A DNA stretch of 55,206 bases from Fragilaria crotonensis (Eukaryota > Bacillariophyta > Fragilariophyceae > Fragilariales > Fragilariaceae), in assembly GCA_022925895.1 (NCBI GenBank), contig JAKSYS010000407.1, positions 1-55,206 of the forward strand, written 5' to 3'. The translations under genes and the position numbers were made by a program. The notes beneath the pieces were generated by a model. That model worked only from the letters and a program-made list of their open reading frames with translations. It was not told the origin of the DNA and made no database searches. The first letter of the stretch is position 1. The number at the start of each line of letters is the position of its first letter. Below, in pieces: positions 1 through 12,500 of the stretch.

Positions 1-1
1 G

Positions 2-85
2 TACATCTTCTTCGCCGGCTGGTTTGAATCTTCCTCCTACAAATGCCAGTGGAACAACCCACCGTACAACATTCCGGCAACTTGA
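2..85 (+). CDS. possible 3' end of an unidentified gene
   Basis: Frame 2 is open from the window edge to a TGA at 83-85, giving 27 residues rich in aromatic and polar residues (for example FFAGWFESSSYKCQW). Nothing upstream is visible, so the product cannot be identified. The stretch CGGCTGGTTTGA at 16-27 also resembles the transposon terminal repeats found elsewhere in the window, so this could equally be non-coding mobile-element DNA. Confidence 0.15.
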   Translation, partial: YIFFAGWFESSSYKCQWNNPPYNIPAT

Positions 86-869
86 TACAATTTGCTTGGA
101 TTCCCCAAGTGGCCGGTTGAGGGTTATTGAGGACCTCACTTCCCATCATATGAAGGAGACAGAGAATGGCAGAGGACACGTGGCTATGTAAGGCAATTGA
201 CTTGTGTTGCTTGTTCCTTTGATCTTCGCGTGTATTGGTGTTGCTCACGAATGTATTCCTTCTGTCGTTTCTTTGTTGGCTGCTGTTAGATGACCATGGC
301 AACCTAGGTTTCAAACAACCTTCTTGTCCTCCAGTCTTGCATCCATAATATATGGTTGCACCTCCAACCCCAACATTTGTCATGTGATTTACTAGCTAGA
401 TACTGTGCTACAGGCAGCTCATTGTTCATTCTCAACAAAATCCTCGGGCTGTATTATTCTATGCGGCAGCCTCACAGTATGAGGCCTCGGCAACTTAGAT
501 TCTCCTACTAGTACACGTACTAATAACCTCCCAATAGCTAACCCAACATTGTAGATGGGTCACAGAGTCATCTGCATTGAGATGGAGACCCTCAATTCAC
601 CTGATTGATGATGGATTGAAAAAGAAACGTGAGGGGCTGATTTTGTGCTGGAGGATTATATTCTTAGCCATGTAGATTTTTCTACACCCATTCACTTTTT
701 ATACTGTACCGTATTGTGAGGTTTCTGCTATAGACGGCTGCAGGAGGCCAGTATACTTGTAGTAGAGGGGAATGAGTGTCCCCTCCATCACGACCCCTTT
801 TCACGGGGTTGTATTGACAGTGGAATAAAAACGGACTACTATCACAGTAAACGCGGAAATCATCTTGGA
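86..869. other. non-coding spacer before transposon copy A
   Basis: About 780 bases with stops in all frames. No gene, RNA or repeat was recognised. The left terminal repeat of transposon copy A should lie in or near this stretch, but no convincing TA-flanked match to TGGCAGGTTTCA was found. The only near match is CGGCTGGTTTGA at 16-27, which lacks the flanking TA. Confidence 0.4.
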
Positions 870-3800
870 AATGGGGTATGCAGAATGCAGAGTCGATATC
901 GCGACAAATGGCTCTCTGATGAAACATATTTTCGAGCCATGAAGGCTCAGTTTCCTTCTCTTGAGTCCCTTGGGTTTGATAGAGATGTCATGAACAGAGC
1001 AATTTCAAAAGGAGGCGGTATAATTCTTGATGATTTTACGGTATCGAATACAACTGGCCTATTTCGACGTCAAGCAAGGGGTCTCTGTCGCTTCAGCAAT
1101 GAAAAAAGGAACATTTGGGGCTACTATATCACAACACCAGGAGGTTTAGTTGAGCGTCCACCAGATGGAAAGACAAATTTCTTGTCGTTGCTGCAAGACG
1201 AGAGCATTAACGATCGATACAGCGTTGCGCGCGGCATGCCGGAAATTGTGGACTTGACGACGCAAATTTCTCAGCAATCAACTATCAAACAAAAGTTCAA
1301 GCCCAACTTCAAGCAGAGGACAAAGCAAAGAAGATTAAAAACGGCCCTGCATCATCCATGATTGTTGTACAGACGTATTGGGACAGTCCGGAAGCAAAAA
1401 AACTCTTTCTTGGAAGTGTGAGTGACAATCGCAATGTTGTCGAAGTCCTGCAGCAGAGGATTGAGCGGCTTCAACAAGTCAATCGAACAGTCGAAGGATG
1501 GCGAGACCTTGTAGATAAGCATGATAAAGACAATCTCTGTTCTGCTTATGATATCTTCATAATTAGACAGAGATCGTCAATCTTTGCTTGGCCTACACGA
1601 TGGCACTGGAGGAGATGAATTCGGCACGATGGGTCGAAGATTGTTGCATGCAAGCAATCTTCGATAGCAGCAAGATGGGTATTGAAGCTGCTGGCACTAA
1701 TGAACGTACTGTTGCAGGTTGGAATATACTATTGAGGGCGAATCGTGAGCGCTTTCCGCATCCGAACCCAAACATTCACAAGGCAAAGAAACCTCTTCCA
1801 GATTTATTGAATACTTTCAAGACGAGATAACCGTTCCGTGGCATCACTACTGTATTGAAAACCTCGCTGATCTCACAATTGAGTTCGCACGAAACGAGCT
1901 GGTGTCAAAGATTATCCCCGCCGCGTTCGAAGCAAGCAATAACATGATGAGTGGCGAGCAAGACAAACAACAAGAAGTCCGACAATGTGACGAACGCGAT
2001 GAAGACGATAACGACAACAAGCAGGAGACAGGTGACAGCAATAAGCACAGATTACAAAGAATTAGAGCCGACTGTCCACTGGGTGTTTACATAGACTCTC
2101 CAATATCCTTATCTACAACTTGGCGTTGGCTTCGTCGACTTGGATTCTCGTACGACTCTCGGAAGAAAACATTCTTTGTTGACGGCCACGAACGACCCAA
2201 CGTTGTCTTCCACAGGAACCAGTTCTGCAAGGACTACCTATCAAAGCTCGAACCGAGATGCCATCGCTGGATCCAAGTAACAAAAGAGACTGTCGAACGA
2301 TGGAAACATGAGAGATTGCCTTCGAATATGAACGCCAACGCCAAAGGATACTCTTACCTCTCGGACGATGGCATTGAGATGGTGGAATTTCACGTCGATG
2401 ATCACGACTTCCTTCATGACGTCGCAAAGGAAATGGGGTGCGGTTTGATGGGAGGGAACTTGAGTGTGAGCCCGAATCACCATCGAAACCACTAATGATT
2501 TTCGGTCAGGATGAGAGTGTCTTCAATCAGTACTTGCTTGGCAACCGCCAATGGGTAGGACCCAAGGGACAGCGGGCGCTTCTTCAAAGACAGATGGTTT
2601 GGGATTAATGTTGTCGGCCTTTCAATCACGTGAGACAGGGTTCGGTCTAAAACTAAGCAGCATACAACTCAGTGAGATAAACGAGAGTCGTCGCAACAAG
2701 AATTACGTTGATGTTGACGCAGCAATCGCAATCCATGGACAAGCAATGAAGAAAGACTTGAGGGACTCACCTTTTGTTATCTACTTTGAGCTCAGAGCAA
2801 ATAATGAAGGATACTGGACATACAATCACATGTCCATTCAGTTCGAAGATTGTGTCGATTGTCTCATGGTTGTCTTTCCACACTTCAATTTTGCATTCCT
2901 TTTTGATCATTCGCAAGGACACGCTAAGAAACTCTCTAATGTATTAGATGCGCACAGTATGAATAAGAGCTACGGTGGCTTGAGCGCAGCCGAACATGCA
3001 TGAGTCAATTATGAAACAGCATGACGGGTATTTTGGGATGCATTCACGTACCTTAGAAGTTGGCGACACTCAGACTTTTACATTTTCATCGGTCGACGAC
3101 GGGCCATTTTGGATGGATCATGCAGAGAGAGAACTCAACCGTCATGACCGAATCCTTCCTTCTCCTAGAGCTTGCACCATTTGACGTCCTGAATGATCGA
3201 CAAAATTATCGCCTTGTACTAGAATTGCAAGAGCACGCAAGAAACAAGGGAATAGAAACAAAAGTGCTGAGAATAAGAGAGAAGAAAGGTTGGGAGGGTC
3301 AGCCAAAAGGTCTCTTACAAGTTCTTTGGGAAAGGGGTTGGATCAATGAGGCACAGCATGACAAGTGTACTATGGATGTCGCAACGGATGGCGATGGTGA
3401 AGCATTGGAAGGTGCGGAGGACTGGAGTTTAAGTACCTCATGGCCAGTTGTCTTGATTTTGCTGAAGAAATGACTGCATTGCAGCATGTTGGCAGTCAAC
3501 TTGGCGTTTCAGTCATCATCACGCCAAAATTTCATGCCGAATTGGCAGGGGAAGGAGTTGAATACAGTTGGGGTGTCGCAAAGGGAATCTACAGAAGAAA
3601 GCCCTGAACTCTAAGAAAGCAAGGACGCTTTCAAAAGGTTAGTAAGTGATGTGACAAGCAGGGAAGTCCTCACAATTGAGACAGTCCGCAAGCTTTCAAG
3701 GCGAGCACGAGCATACATCTGTGCATATTATTCATTGTAGGAGAGTCAAAAGAAGGGAGATGACACAATAAAACTCACGCTTCCGCTTATCGAACGCCTT

Positions 3801-3905
3801 GTCAAGGCGTTCAAAACACACCGGGCAGCAATCGACTTTGATGCGGGCTTTGTTTACGGCTTTGTGCCGAACCTGAAGGATGGTGTCATCGTTATCGATG
3901 AGTAA
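870..3905 (+). pseudogene. DDE transposase, decayed and divergent (copy A)
   Basis: A broken transposase related to copies B, C and D in this window. Successive fragments lie in different frames: 885-1361 (SNTTGLFRR block), 1358-1618 (YWDSPEA and IIRQRSS blocks), 1588-1830 (FPHPNP block), 1902-2495 (TTWRWLRRLGFSYD and VDGHERPNVV), 2500-3003 (DES near 2511, then FLFDHSQGHAKK), 3060-3473 (PKGLLQVLWERGW) and 3480-3905 (FHAELAGEGVEYSWG, RRARAYIC, DFDAGF). At least six frameshifts separate them, so no functional protein can be made. The DDE order (D in QDES, D in FDHSQGH, E in the HAELAGEGVEYSW segment) is the one seen in the other copies. It is the most diverged of the four. The TAA at 3903-3905 fits the family C-terminus. 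Confidence 0.8.
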
Positions 3906-4021
3906 ATGTCGATCAAAAAGAAAGTGCGAGCGTCGATTGCAGATTAACTCCAAGAATTTTGGCATCAACTAAATCTTTAACATACTGAGCCTACATGCCC
4001 CTACTATATGTAGGTCCAGGA

Positions 4022-4035
4022 TGAAACCAGCCATA
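4022..4035 (-). repeat. right terminal inverted repeat of copy A plus TA
   Basis: TGAAACCAGCCA at 4022-4033, followed by TA at 4034-4035, is the reverse complement of TGGCTGGTTTCA. This differs by one base from the TGGCAGGTTTCA ends of copies C and D. It lies about 120 bases after the transposase stop. A second, weaker look-alike (AAACCAGCCACATA) sits near 4157-4170, so the exact end is not certain. Confidence 0.55.
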
Positions 4036-5613
4036 CGTAGTTTAGTCTAATCTGTGGACGGTCGTCTGCACATGCGATGCATGTACAGTACCTGGTACTA
4101 GTATGTTGTGTAACTGCTTACTCACAGCCTTGGCCTTCTGCAGTCTACGCATTAAAAAACCAGCCACATACAAGAATTGTCTCATGGGTCATGGGCAGGG
4201 TGTGCTAGCCAGTAAGTCCGCCAGTAGGTTTGACTACTAAAGTAGCCTACTAAAGCTAACTTTACTTGGATAACTAACGCACCTTATCCTTAGTAACAAG
4301 GTCAACTTACTAACAAACCTACTATTTTACTGTTGTGTTTTGTACTACTACCAGTCCTACAAACATGTAATGACGTGAGATGTGACAGGTGAACACCTTC
4401 ATTTCATCCATGTCCATTGTATATTTACAATCAACAGATTGGATGGTGAAGATGAAAATGTGCAAAACCAAATGGTTAGTTTAAGTATACCCTGCGTCAG
4501 AACTAATAGTGGGGAGGGGATTGTTCATTAAATTGCACAAACATCAATGGGCAGTGTGCAGAAAAATGACTAGAGAGTGTCATTCCAATTGAGACATATG
4601 ATCACGCCCTATAACACCATTCTTTGCATCTCTAAGCCAGCGCTAAGATGTTGTTTCTAAGTAGGAATCCTGCATCTACAAAAGTGGGGCAGGGAGTGTG
4701 GATTGCTTGCTCAAAAGTCAACGCAGGCATGTTTGATTGTATGATGAATGGTGTAAAGCCTCCTGCAAGAAATGCAACGGTAGAGAGCCAGCCATGATGC
4801 TGAAATGTGCTTCCAATGCATTTCATGGTGGTTTAAAGAGTGAAGCATTTACATGGATTCTTCCTCAGAGGCAGGCCTTAATTTAATGCTTGTATGCATG
4901 CCACCAAGTGCAGTACACCTTGACAATTGGTGCCATCCCTCCTGCACGGACTAATGACATTTTCTATGTTGGCTTACTGAAGCTGTGTAAGGGGTTGCTG
5001 TTCAATGAATGGCATGTGTAAACAGCACATGTAGCCTCTCATTTTTGCCTACCTTGAGAGACTTGACATGATGGCATCATTTTCAGTATTGCCACCAGAT
5101 GAATAGAAAACCTCCAAACCTAACTGCAAAGCAGGGATGCTAAACAAACTTGACCACAAAATAGATTTGCACTAGTTGTACATGCACACCTTCTGACTCT
5201 TCAATGAACCAAAATATTGTGAAGTTCAGCTGTAATTGCAAATGAAACAGCAATATAACAGTAAAATCCATGTTTATTACCCTCTATTCAAGCACAAAAA
5301 ATTTGATACATACTACATACATACCACTCGTATGTCATAAGTGACACATACTCACATTTAGTATGTGATATGCATACGTACAACATACAAGTACCAGTAC
5401 TGCATGACAGTACGCAGTGCCTGGTACCTATCGCTACAGTACTCCAGTCTCCATTATGTCGCTGTTCCAAAATAGTCAACGGATGCTAAACCATGTCTAC
5501 TGTTTACTGTTTGGCATATGCATACAGCATATGATACAGCGGTTCAAGGACCAAATGCGAACCCATCCACACTCTTCCTTAGAATATATTGGCAGGGCAG
5601 TTTGACGCCGACA
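4036..5613. other. gene-poor spacer with simple repeats and GTAC motifs
   Basis: No convincing coding region. 4200-4340 is a stretch of CTAACTT / AGTAGG-type imperfect repeats. 5300-5430 is dense in ATAC/GTAT and GTAC words with several small inverted repeats, for example CAAGTACCAGTACTGCATG and TGCCTGGTACC. The short minus-strand ORF at 4632-4826 has no protein-like features. The last 100 bases should contain the promoter of the prolyl hydroxylase gene, but no core element stands out. Confidence 0.5.
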
Positions 5614-7402
5614 ATGGTAAACGCCACAATGTGTCGACGACTCTCCAACTTACAATGGGTGTTGTTTCTCCTTTTGCTTGCTTCTTTGCAATCTTCAGTA
5701 GTAACGACTGCGGGTGCGACAGTTGGAGGAGCGAAAATGGAATCAGTTGAAACTGAATGCTCCGTCGATGGTACTTGCACCTCGCTCCCAAACAACGACG
5801 ACAACGCAAACAGTTGCAAGGACATGAACGAAAACTGCGAATTCTGGGCAAAGTCTGGAGAATGTAATGCCAATGCCAATTACATGCTGCGCAATTGCCC
5901 AAATGCCTGCGATGTTTGTTCCTTCATGATTTCGGGCGAATTGGATAAAGAGATCACAAAAAGGGCGAAGGAAAAGGAGCGGAAGGAAGAAGCATTGATG
6001 GATTTGACCGAAACGCCCTATGGCGTCGCACAAGACATCAAGTCGACCGACGTTAATACCCACATGAAATTGACAGAAATTGTGCAGAATATGACCGACT
6101 ACATGGAACAAATTGTCTTCAAAGATGAAGGACATGCCAAGGTCAAGAAAGAATGTAAAAATCGGTGAGTATTGAGGAGTCGCACATCACAGCCGCAGAG
6201 CCCCAGCTTGTTAAGGACGCACACTTACGATCCTGTTCTCGTTCGCGAATCGATGCACTGGATCGCTTTCGACACTTTGCCAATCCAAATTGCCTCCCGT
6301 CCAGCAACAAGAAATGCGCCTTGTGGGCCTACGAGGGCGAGTGTGACGCTGTAAGTACATACTAACGTGCACTCCTAAGTAGGCCAGTATTCTTGCTCAC
6401 TCTGTCCGCCTTTGCCACAAACCTTCATCTTCTCACACCGGGTGATACATCTACGGTGCAGAATCCTAGCTTTATGACCATTCAATGCGCTCCCTCTTGT
6501 CAAACGTGTCATCTGATCGATTTCGACACACGGTGCCCTTACAATGCGTCCGACCCTACAATCCTTAACCCAGGTGATTTGGATAAACTCTTCACTCGTC
6601 TCACCACGGACGAATATTACACGGTCACCTATCAAGCAACAATTCATAGCATGCCTAACCCTCCTCCTGCTATCGCATCATCTGACGGTACTGATACTGC
6701 CCCCCAAATCAAGGATGGGCCATGGGTCGTCACGTTGGAGAATTTCCTGACCGACGAGGAATGTGACCGATTGATTGAATTGGGTGGCAAACTTGGATAT
6801 GAAATCTCCAAAGACGTGGGGGCCCAAAAGTTTGACGGAACGTTTGACGGTTATGTCAACGATCGGCGTACGTCAACCAACGCATGGTGCACAAAAGATT
6901 GCTTTGCAGATCCGTTGACGCAGGAAGTGTTGCAGAGAATCGAGAATGCGACCGGCATCCCTGATGCCAATTCGGAATACTTGCAATTGCTACGTTACGA
7001 AGTTGGACAATTCTATAAGACTCACCATGATTACATTGCCTACCAGAGGATGCGACAGCAAGGAGTTCGAATTTTGACGGTAAGTTGGTTGCGTTGGCTG
7101 GTCTCAATCTTGAGGTATTCGCTCATTCATTGAGTTGTTGTGTCGCATTGGTAAAGGTCTTCTTGTATCTTAATGACGTAGAAGCCGGTGGCGGGACCGA
7201 TTTTCCCCGCCTTGGAATAACCGTTGCACCAAAACGTGGTCGGGTGCTAATATGGCCCTCTGTATTCAACGACGACCCCAACACCATGGATCCTCGCACC
7301 GACCATCAAGCTCTGCCAGTAGAAAAAGGAATTAAGTTCGGAGCCAATGCTTGGTTGCATCAACGCGACTTCAAAACTCCGTATGCGAAAACATGCCATT
7401 AA
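5614..7402 (+). CDS. prolyl 4-hydroxylase alpha-subunit-like, with two ShKT domains
   Basis: Fe(II)/2-oxoglutarate prolyl 4-hydroxylase, expected in the ER lumen, where it would hydroxylate prolines of secreted proteins. Four exons fit canonical splice sites and keep frame: 5614-6164, 6305-6350, 6462-7079 and 7157-7402 (introns of 140, 111 and 77 nt; intron 2 has a TACTAAC branch-like site). The product is about 486 residues. A hydrophobic signal segment lies near residues 14-30. ShKT domains follow at about 68-102 and 181-215; the second is assembled from exons 1, 2 and 3. The catalytic domain occupies the C-terminal half: metal ligands H387, D389 (THHDY) and H455 (RTDHQALPV), 2-oxoglutarate-binding K465 (GIKFGANAW). 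ATG 5629 is an alternative start. No frameshift is present. It converges on the next gene. Confidence 0.9.
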
Positions 7403-7716
7403 AGTGTGACGAACATATGTGTGACTTTTCGGATCATGCCGCAAATTGGGCACGCAGAGCCCGAACCCTTTCCGTAGGTCTGTCAAAAATTTCATTCATG
7501 TCCGTGTCAGTAAAGGTTTAGAAACTGATGTTTACCAGCTCGAGATCAGAGGATTAGACTCAACGTATTGACTGCTGACATGGCCATACAAATGGCTGTT
7601 CGGCGTGAGCTTCCACTCATAGCCACACATTGTTTGCTTGCTACTACCTCATGTGAAGCACCACCGACCGATGTAGTATATAGTACTCCTAGACTTCGGC
7701 TACTTACTGCTACAAT
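7403..7716. other. convergent intergenic spacer
   Basis: About 310 bases between two convergent genes, expected to hold both 3' untranslated regions. No gene or repeat seen apart from TAGTATATAGTACTCCTAG near 7674-7693. Confidence 0.5.
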
Positions 7717-8736
7717 CTACAATTCTTCGAGGCGCATCCTGATCGTCTCCAACGATGGGGGCTCGCCCTTAACATTTATGCAAGCGAAGTCCGTGTTTCT
7801 AGCGGAGTCCGTTTCGCATACTTGTGCGGTTATTTCCGCCAGTGTACTCCGCAAGGTATCTCCTAGCAACTCGTCCCCACGTCCGAGTTGGATGTCTTGC
7901 GTCGCTGCGTCCTTGTCCAGTTGGAAAAGAGTCCCGAGATAGTAGTTATTGTCATAAGGTCCACCAAACAGCTGTCCAGGTCTGATTATTGTATATGAGT
8001 AGCCCGACTCGTTTGCGCATTGTTGAACTGCATCTTCTCCAGCGGCCTTGGCATCCAGTACGCCGCAAGCATTGAGAATCGGAAAGGGCATACTATCGCG
8101 TCGTTTCACGCCGATCGAACTCAGCATGATAGCTCGCTTTTTGGGAACTTTGGCAACCTTCTGCCACGTTTTAACGATGTACTCGTTCGCCTTGGCATCA
8201 ATGTTGAACGGGGTGTTGAACCCTTGGTCGTCAAGGGCTTCGATCGCATCTGCCACCGAAAATTTGCTTGCAACCAGAGCTGATAGCACATTCCCCGCAA
8301 TCCCTTCTTCACCGGTGCGAGACCAAGCTTTGGTTGGGAATGCTGTGGTACCCGTACAAATAACAATGGCGTTGGCACCCTCCAACGCAGATAGCAAATT
8401 GCTGCTGACGCCAGGGCCTTTCATCTCGTCCAGCAAATCCACTTCAAAGAGCTTGATATTCGATCTACCATCGAAGAAAGACTTTAAGGACGATGCGTCC
8501 CTTGTGATCCCGTTCACGTTGTAGCTATCCGAGAGTCGCAGGGCGACAAGTTTCCCCACATTTCCAGATGCTCCAACGACTGCAACGGTATCACCCGTTT
8601 GAAGAGCATTCTTGTCGATATTCTTAGATCCCGCAACCGAAGAGGTCCCCTCCCAGGGCATTTTGGGCAATTGAAAGTCTCCGAACGAATAACATTGCTC
8701 GGCCAGGAGGAGAATCAGAAGGATACTTTTCACCAT
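7717..8736 (-). CDS. NAD(P)-binding atypical SDR (NmrA-like) with N-terminal signal
   Basis: A 339-residue intact frame. After a hydrophobic signal (about residues 3-17, then CYSFGDF) it has a Rossmann start, TVAVVGASGNVGKLVALRL, whose GASGNVG matches the GxxGxxG dinucleotide motif of atypical short-chain dehydrogenases. Further family-like blocks are VDLLD, AIVICTGTTAF, MLSSIGV and YTIIRPGQLFGG. Such proteins are oxidoreductases or NAD(P)H-sensing proteins; several plastid members act in pigment or photosystem biogenesis, but the substrate here cannot be told. The signal followed by Phe could be a complex-plastid presequence, though the context is not a classic ASAFAP. It lies convergent to the hydroxylase. 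No introns or breaks. Confidence 0.8.
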   Translation of the reverse strand: MVKSILLILLLAEQCYSFGDFQLPKMPWEGTSSVAGSKNIDKNALQTGDTVAVVGASGNVGKLVALRLSDSYNVNGITRDASSLKSFFDGRSNIKLFEVDLLDEMKGPGVSSNLLSALEGANAIVICTGTTAFPTKAWSRTGEEGIAGNVLSALVASKFSVADAIEALDDQGFNTPFNIDAKANEYIVKTWQKVAKVPKKRAIMLSSIGVKRRDSMPFPILNACGVLDAKAAGEDAVQQCANESGYSYTIIRPGQLFGGPYDNNYYLGTLFQLDKDAATQDIQLGRGDELLGDTLRSTLAEITAQVCETDSARNTDFACINVKGEPPSLETIRMRLEEL

Positions 8737-9322
8737 TGTCGTAAATCCTGTTGGTTGCAGTTTGCTGGTAACGCTGTGATATTGGATCCGATATCTGATC
8801 GCGGCACTGTCACTTACGTACTCCGACTAGTAGGGGGTACGCTAGTAGGGGGCACGCGTCTTAACGTCTTAAATACTGGAACTCCGGTACAATGTACGAC
8901 GTATTATATACTCGAGTTCCAGTTACAGTAGTAAGGTACTGTACATGTACACTATGCTCAGAGGTCGTTAGTGTACATACAGTATCACACGTTGTCGGTC
9001 AATGGTCAATGGACATATGCATGCACCGTAGTTCAATGCTCGAGTACCGTAATACAGTAGTCCAGGAATTCAATACTACGAGTACTAAAAAGTATGTATA
9101 AGGTGCTTTGACCTGTGATAGTTCCGGATTACCAGGTACTGTCGCATTGCTATTAAAACATGTTTATACATGCATATTTCCCATAATGAAATGAGTTGCT
9201 TGAATGGACGAGTTCATATGTGTTCTGTGTTACTAGCGTATGTACGTAGTACTATGCATTAGCGAGAGTACGAGTAACAGTAGGAGAGGTATCTTCATAT
9301 GATACTGATACTGTACTGTACA
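8737..9322. other. GTAC-rich spacer
   Basis: No gene recognised. 8828-8862 has a direct repeat of CTAGTAGGGGG. 8870-9060 and 9230-9322 are packed with GTAC words (for example GTACTGTACATGTACAC near 8936). It sits upstream of the minus-strand SDR gene and ends at the left terminus of transposon copy B. Confidence 0.5.
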
Positions 9323-9336
9323 TACAGCTGGTTTTC
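9323..9336 (+). repeat. left terminal inverted repeat of copy B with TA
   Basis: TA at 9323-9324 followed by CAGCTGGTTTTC at 9325-9336. The right end at 12873-12887 is its reverse complement with one extra T. The flanking TA dinucleotides fit a TA target-site duplication. Confidence 0.75.
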
Positions 9337-9424
9337 TGTTCTAAAATCCGGGCGCACGTCCCAGTATTAATTCTACGCTAGACCGATTTCACTGCCAATA
9401 TGACGTCACGAGGGCGGGACTTTG

Positions 9425-9455
9425 TCGTGTTGGAAGCAAGGCTTCCACAATGAGA
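9425..9455 (+). promoter_or_regulatory. conserved palindromic block in transposon 5' leader (copy B)
   Basis: TGGAAGCAAGGCTTCCA here is a perfect 7-bp inverted repeat with a 3-base loop. The same block, followed by CAATGAGATT or a near match, is found at the same place in copies C (about 32776-32806, reversed) and D (39762-39795). Its conservation outside the coding part suggests a transposase-binding or promoter site; the function is inferred. Confidence 0.5.
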
Positions 9456-9567
9456 TTTTCAAGCCGTCGTTTGCAACATTTCCATTCTAATCTATAGATT
9501 TACCTCCTGCAGTCACCTTCCTATGTAACTCAGTGAACCTACTGTTGGTGATAAATCTATAGATACA

Positions 9568-12500
9568 ATGGTTGACAAAGGTAAATATGCTATTTTGACT
9601 GATGCCGTCATGCTACTTCGAACAGACATCACGTATGGTCCGAGATTGTCAAATTGCTGGCTTCCTGCATCAACTTGGGCTGAAGCTTTAGGAGATTTGA
9701 TGTCAATGCGTCCCTTGGCGTCATTGATGTAAGAAGGTTCAATACAGGGATGTCCAAGTCGGCTTCTTTCGGAGAATTGATGCACCGATTTGATGGATCA
9801 AACACAACAGGAGTGTTCAGAGTCACATACAAGAACACATTCTATTACTACTTCACAGAGAAATCAAGGCAGATACGGTACCCATGTCCACTTAACAGTG
9901 CATGGAACGAAAAAGTAATGGAAGCAGCCGCAAATGTGCTAGTCATTCCAAGCACAAGATCAAGACCCGCTCGACACAATGATAACTACACCTGTCAACA
10001 CGGAGGCTACAACGGGAGGAAGGATCGGAGACATTGTTGAGCAATCACCGAGCAAACGAGCAAGGATAGGAGATACTGGTGCGGCCGCTGTAATGATTGC
10101 TGCTGATGCTTCTAGCTCAAGTTACTGGCCATGTAGCCCAGAGGCATACCGAGTGTTCAAACCACCAAAGAAACATGGGACAACGAATTGCGAGGATGGG
10201 AATGATACTGATTTCGATTCTGAAACTCCAATGGAAGCACTTCAGAGAAGGATTGTACTGCTTCAAAGCGTTCATGAGGAAGAAAATAATTGAGGAATGT
10301 TGTGCAAGGTAGAGATATCGACAACGTGTGTACCAAAGCTGAGATATGCGCTGTCAGGCAAAGGGCGACGTTTCTTTGTTATGCGTACCGATTGGCTCTT
10401 GCAAAATGAATGAATGGACGTGGCAAGACTGTTGCACTGAATCTTGTAAGGTATTGAACACTGTTGGTATGACGCAAGCAACCTTCTATAAAACCATCGC
10501 AAATTGGAACATTGTGTTCCGTAATTTTGAATGCTTCCCAAACCCAAACTTGTCTGTTCAGTGGGAAACGACCTCTTCCTCGAGTTCTCGAAGTGTTTCC
10601 ATGCGCAAAGGAGCAGATTGTTGCATTTGGCGTCGAGAACTTGTCACATCTTTCAATTGAAGCAGTCTATCAATTCGTTCATTCGTCTGTAATCCCAAGG
10701 CTGGCTGCGTTGTGGAAACGTGAATCGGTAGTAGACGAAGATACTGCAGAAACGTCAACATTGAGTACAAGTACTACAGCCATTAATCCTACTAGCAATC
10801 CTGTCGATGTCGATCAAGATGAGGATGATATTGCGCTATTCCTTCGCGCACATAGACTTAAAAACATGAGCTTCACAACAGCATGGCGCTGGATGCGATT
10901 ACTCGGATTCAAGTATGATACGAGAAGGAAGAGCTTCTACGTCGATGGCCATGAACGTGAAGATGTTGTCGCACATCGAAATGCATTCTGCAAGAACTAC
11001 CTTACCGTGCTTGAGCCACGTTGTCGGCGTTGGATTCAGCTTCCACTCAGTGAAGCTGCTACGATCAAGACCTTAGACACAGATTTCGGACATCATTACT
11101 ATGATATTATATCTGATGAGACTCGGGTTGAGTTTCACGTTGACTATTGGAAGAATTGCATATCAAGAATCAAAAGGGAGAAGAGGCAGCGCGAGATGTT
11201 GAAGCAAAACAAGCATACGAGTGTCATCATCAGTCAGGCCCTTGATGATTATTGGTCAAGATGAGTCTGTCTTCGCGCAGTATCTACTGTCCTCCAAACA
11301 ATGGGTTGGGCCAAAAGGACAAGTGCCACTTCTGCCCAAGTCGGAGGGCGATGGGTATATGCTTTCTGCGTTCGTGTCACGCGAATTCGGCTTTGGCAGG
11401 CAGATGACAGAGGATGAGTTACAAAGAGTGAATATGGCAAGGCAAACAGCAGCTCTCGGCGGTGGAAATTACCTCGATACAACAGCTGCGATGGAAATCT
11501 TGGGAACAACGAGGAAGCCGATTTTGTTGGAATCCCCCTTCGTAAAATACTTGTTCATCGGAATCAATAATCAGGGTTATTGGAATTCATACCACATGAG
11601 TCTTCAGCTTGAGGATGTGGTTGATTGCCTACGAATCCTATATCCAAGCTTCGATTTTGTATTTTTGTTCGATCATTCTCAGGGACACGCTCGCAAACGT
11701 GATGGTGCACTCAGTGCGATCAACATGCAAAAGAACTTTGGAGGATCAAAACAGCAGATGAGAGACACAGTCATAATGTCACAAGAGGGTTATCTGGGCA
11801 CACACTCACCAACCCTGGGCATCGGAGACACACAGTCAATGGTATTCAATACTGACGACTGTGGCCCATGGTATTTGACACCAGAGCAACGTGACTTACA
11901 ACGTCATGATCGAATAATGGGGAAAAGAAGCAAGCCAATTGAAAAAACAAAGAAGACCCTTCTTGAAGAGCTCAACGAAAAGGGTGTGACGCTCCAACAA
12001 AAACGCGGGTACACTAAAGCCGAACTTCAGGAATTGGCAAGAAACAATTCAATCGAAACTCACAAAGAAGTCGACAAAATCCTATCTGGATGGGAAGGAA
12101 AATCTAAAGGCATGCTACAAGTTCTGTGGGAAAGAGGACTGATTGATCCAAGTGAGTTAGATAAATACACTGTCGACGGAAAGAAAGACACAATTTCAGG
12201 GAAGATTGACTTACGGTATTCCCTACGCCATCTCATCGCAGAGTGTGCTGATTTCAAGGATGAGGAAACGGCACTTCAGTACCTTGGATCTCAGCTGGGC
12301 ATCACGGTACTTCTAACACCAAAGTTCCATGCCGAATTAGCAGGGAAGGCATTGAATTTTGCTGGGGTCACGCAAAGGCTTTCTACCGACGGGTTCCTGT
12401 ATCTCAAAAGAGGACGAGAGAATTTCAAACAACTTGTGAGAGATTCAACGTGTTCAATCAAGGAGTTGACCAAAGAAAGGATGGGAAAGTTTGCTTCGAG

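Noticed and set aside
4632-4826. Minus-strand frame of 64 codons
   Set aside because: No domain, signal or context; lies in repeat-rich spacer and has the length expected by chance.
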